Origin: Verrucomicrobiota bacterium
Lineage (GTDB): Bacteria; Verrucomicrobiota; Kiritimatiellia; CAIQIC01; Lenti-01
Length of the DNA: 5,765 nucleotides
Assembly: GCA_003451935.1 (NCBI GenBank)
Contig: DMJA01000125.1
Span: 1 to 5,765, forward strand
Direction of reading: 5' to 3'
Shown: positions 5,235 through 5,765 of the stretch, one piece after another
Layout of the letters: every line of letters starts with the position of its first letter
Position numbering within the stretch: position 1 is the first letter of the stretch
Translations under genes and position numbers: made by a program
The notes under the pieces: model-generated
What the model saw: only the letters and a program-made list of their open reading frames with translations
Told to the model about the DNA's origin: nothing
Database searches by the model: none

Positions 5235-5765
5235 TTAAACGCTGTTTTTCCGGAAGGGGCCGCGCACGGTCTCCGCTTCGACCTTTTTCCCGTGGATTTC
5301 GACCTCGACGCGGGTTCCGGGCTCCCAGGCTTCCGTCGCCAGATAGCCCACGCCGATGCCGGTATTGAGGCTCGGGGCGAAAGTCGCGCTGCACAGTTCG
5401 CCGATCTTCCGGTCGCCCAGCCAAACCGCGCAGCCGTGGCGCGGCACCCCGCGCCCGAGCAGGCGCACGCCCGTCAGCTTTTCTTTGAAGCCAGCCTCCT
5501 TCCGGCGGAGCAGCGCCTCGCGGCCGACAAAATCGCCCTTCTGCAACTTGACGACCCATCCGCAGTTCGCCTCGTAGGGCGTGCGCGTCTCGTCGGCATC
5601 CGCCCCGTAGAGCAGATAACCGGCCTCGAGGCGCAGGGTGTCGCGGCTGCCGAGCCCGCAGGGAATCAGGCCGTGGCGGCCGCCCTTGGCCATCAGAACT
5701 TCCCAGAAGGCCAAGATGCCCGCGGGCGAGGCCGCCACCTCGAACCCGTCCTCGCCGGTGTAGCC
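5235..5765 (-). CDS. gcvT: Glycine cleavage system T protein (aminomethyltransferase), C-terminal half, cut by window edge
   Basis: Aminomethyltransferase that takes the aminomethyl group from lipoyl-GcvH, releases ammonia and forms 5,10-methylene-tetrahydrofolate. Only the last 176 residues are in the window; the family is usually about 360-370 long, so roughly the first half and the start lie beyond the right edge. The visible part opens with GYTGEDGFEV, a conserved GcvT motif. It continues with GLGSRDTLRLEAG (fragment residues 37-49), LYG (52-54) and KGDFVGREAL (76-85). It then runs through the C-terminal barrel domain, including IGELCSATFAPSLNTGIGVGY (121-141), to a normal end. The frame is open to the edge with no stop. 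As the first gene of the gcv cluster seen here, its promoter and any glycine riboswitch would be upstream, out of view. Confidence 0.97.
   Translation of the reverse strand, partial: GYTGEDGFEVAASPAGILAFWEVLMAKGGRHGLIPCGLGSRDTLRLEAGYLLYGADADETRTPYEANCGWVVKLQKGDFVGREALLRRKEAGFKEKLTGVRLLGRGVPRHGCAVWLGDRKIGELCSATFAPSLNTGIGVGYLATEAWEPGTRVEVEIHGKKVEAETVRGPFRKNSV

Overview
This GC-rich bacterial window carries all of its genes on the minus strand, so it reads from right to left. In transcription order they are: the C-terminal half of gcvT (cut by the window edge), gcvH, gcvPA, gcvPB, a lipoyl/octanoyl-transfer enzyme of the LplA/LipM/LipB fold, the signal recognition particle (SRP) RNA gene, and the first 167 codons of dnaX (cut by the other edge).

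The organism cannot be fixed from one window. A split glycine decarboxylase (separate GcvPA and GcvPB), a small SRP RNA directly ahead of dnaX, high coding GC and AT-richer palindromic intergenic repeats would fit an environmental bacterium, for example of the Planctomycetota-Verrucomicrobiota-Kiritimatiellota group. That placement is a low-confidence inference.

The metabolic part is coherent. GcvPA/GcvPB decarboxylate glycine and load the aminomethyl group on the lipoyl arm of GcvH, and GcvT passes the one-carbon unit to tetrahydrofolate. The next gene encodes an enzyme of the family that attaches octanoyl or lipoyl groups to GcvH. Its motifs look more like the cysteine-dependent octanoyltransferase LipM than the ATP-dependent ligase LplA. 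The dihydrolipoamide dehydrogenase (L protein) is not in the window. After this comes an unrelated housekeeping pair, SRP RNA and the DNA polymerase III clamp-loader subunit.

The least expected content is in the gaps. gcvPA and gcvPB overlap by four bases, but the other three gcv-side gaps are occupied by inverted repeats built from short 7-9 bp words. The gcvT-gcvH gap (element A) and the gcvPB-ligase gap (element B) hold two copies, in the same orientation, of one nested palindromic element. They share inner arms and an internal motif but have different outer arms. The gcvH-gcvPA gap holds a different inverted repeat made of 7-bp units. The gap between the ligase and dnaX has no such repeat and holds the SRP RNA instead. 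No gene-free stretch exceeds 300 bases. I see no tRNA, insertion sequence, CRISPR array, riboswitch or convincing rho-independent terminator.
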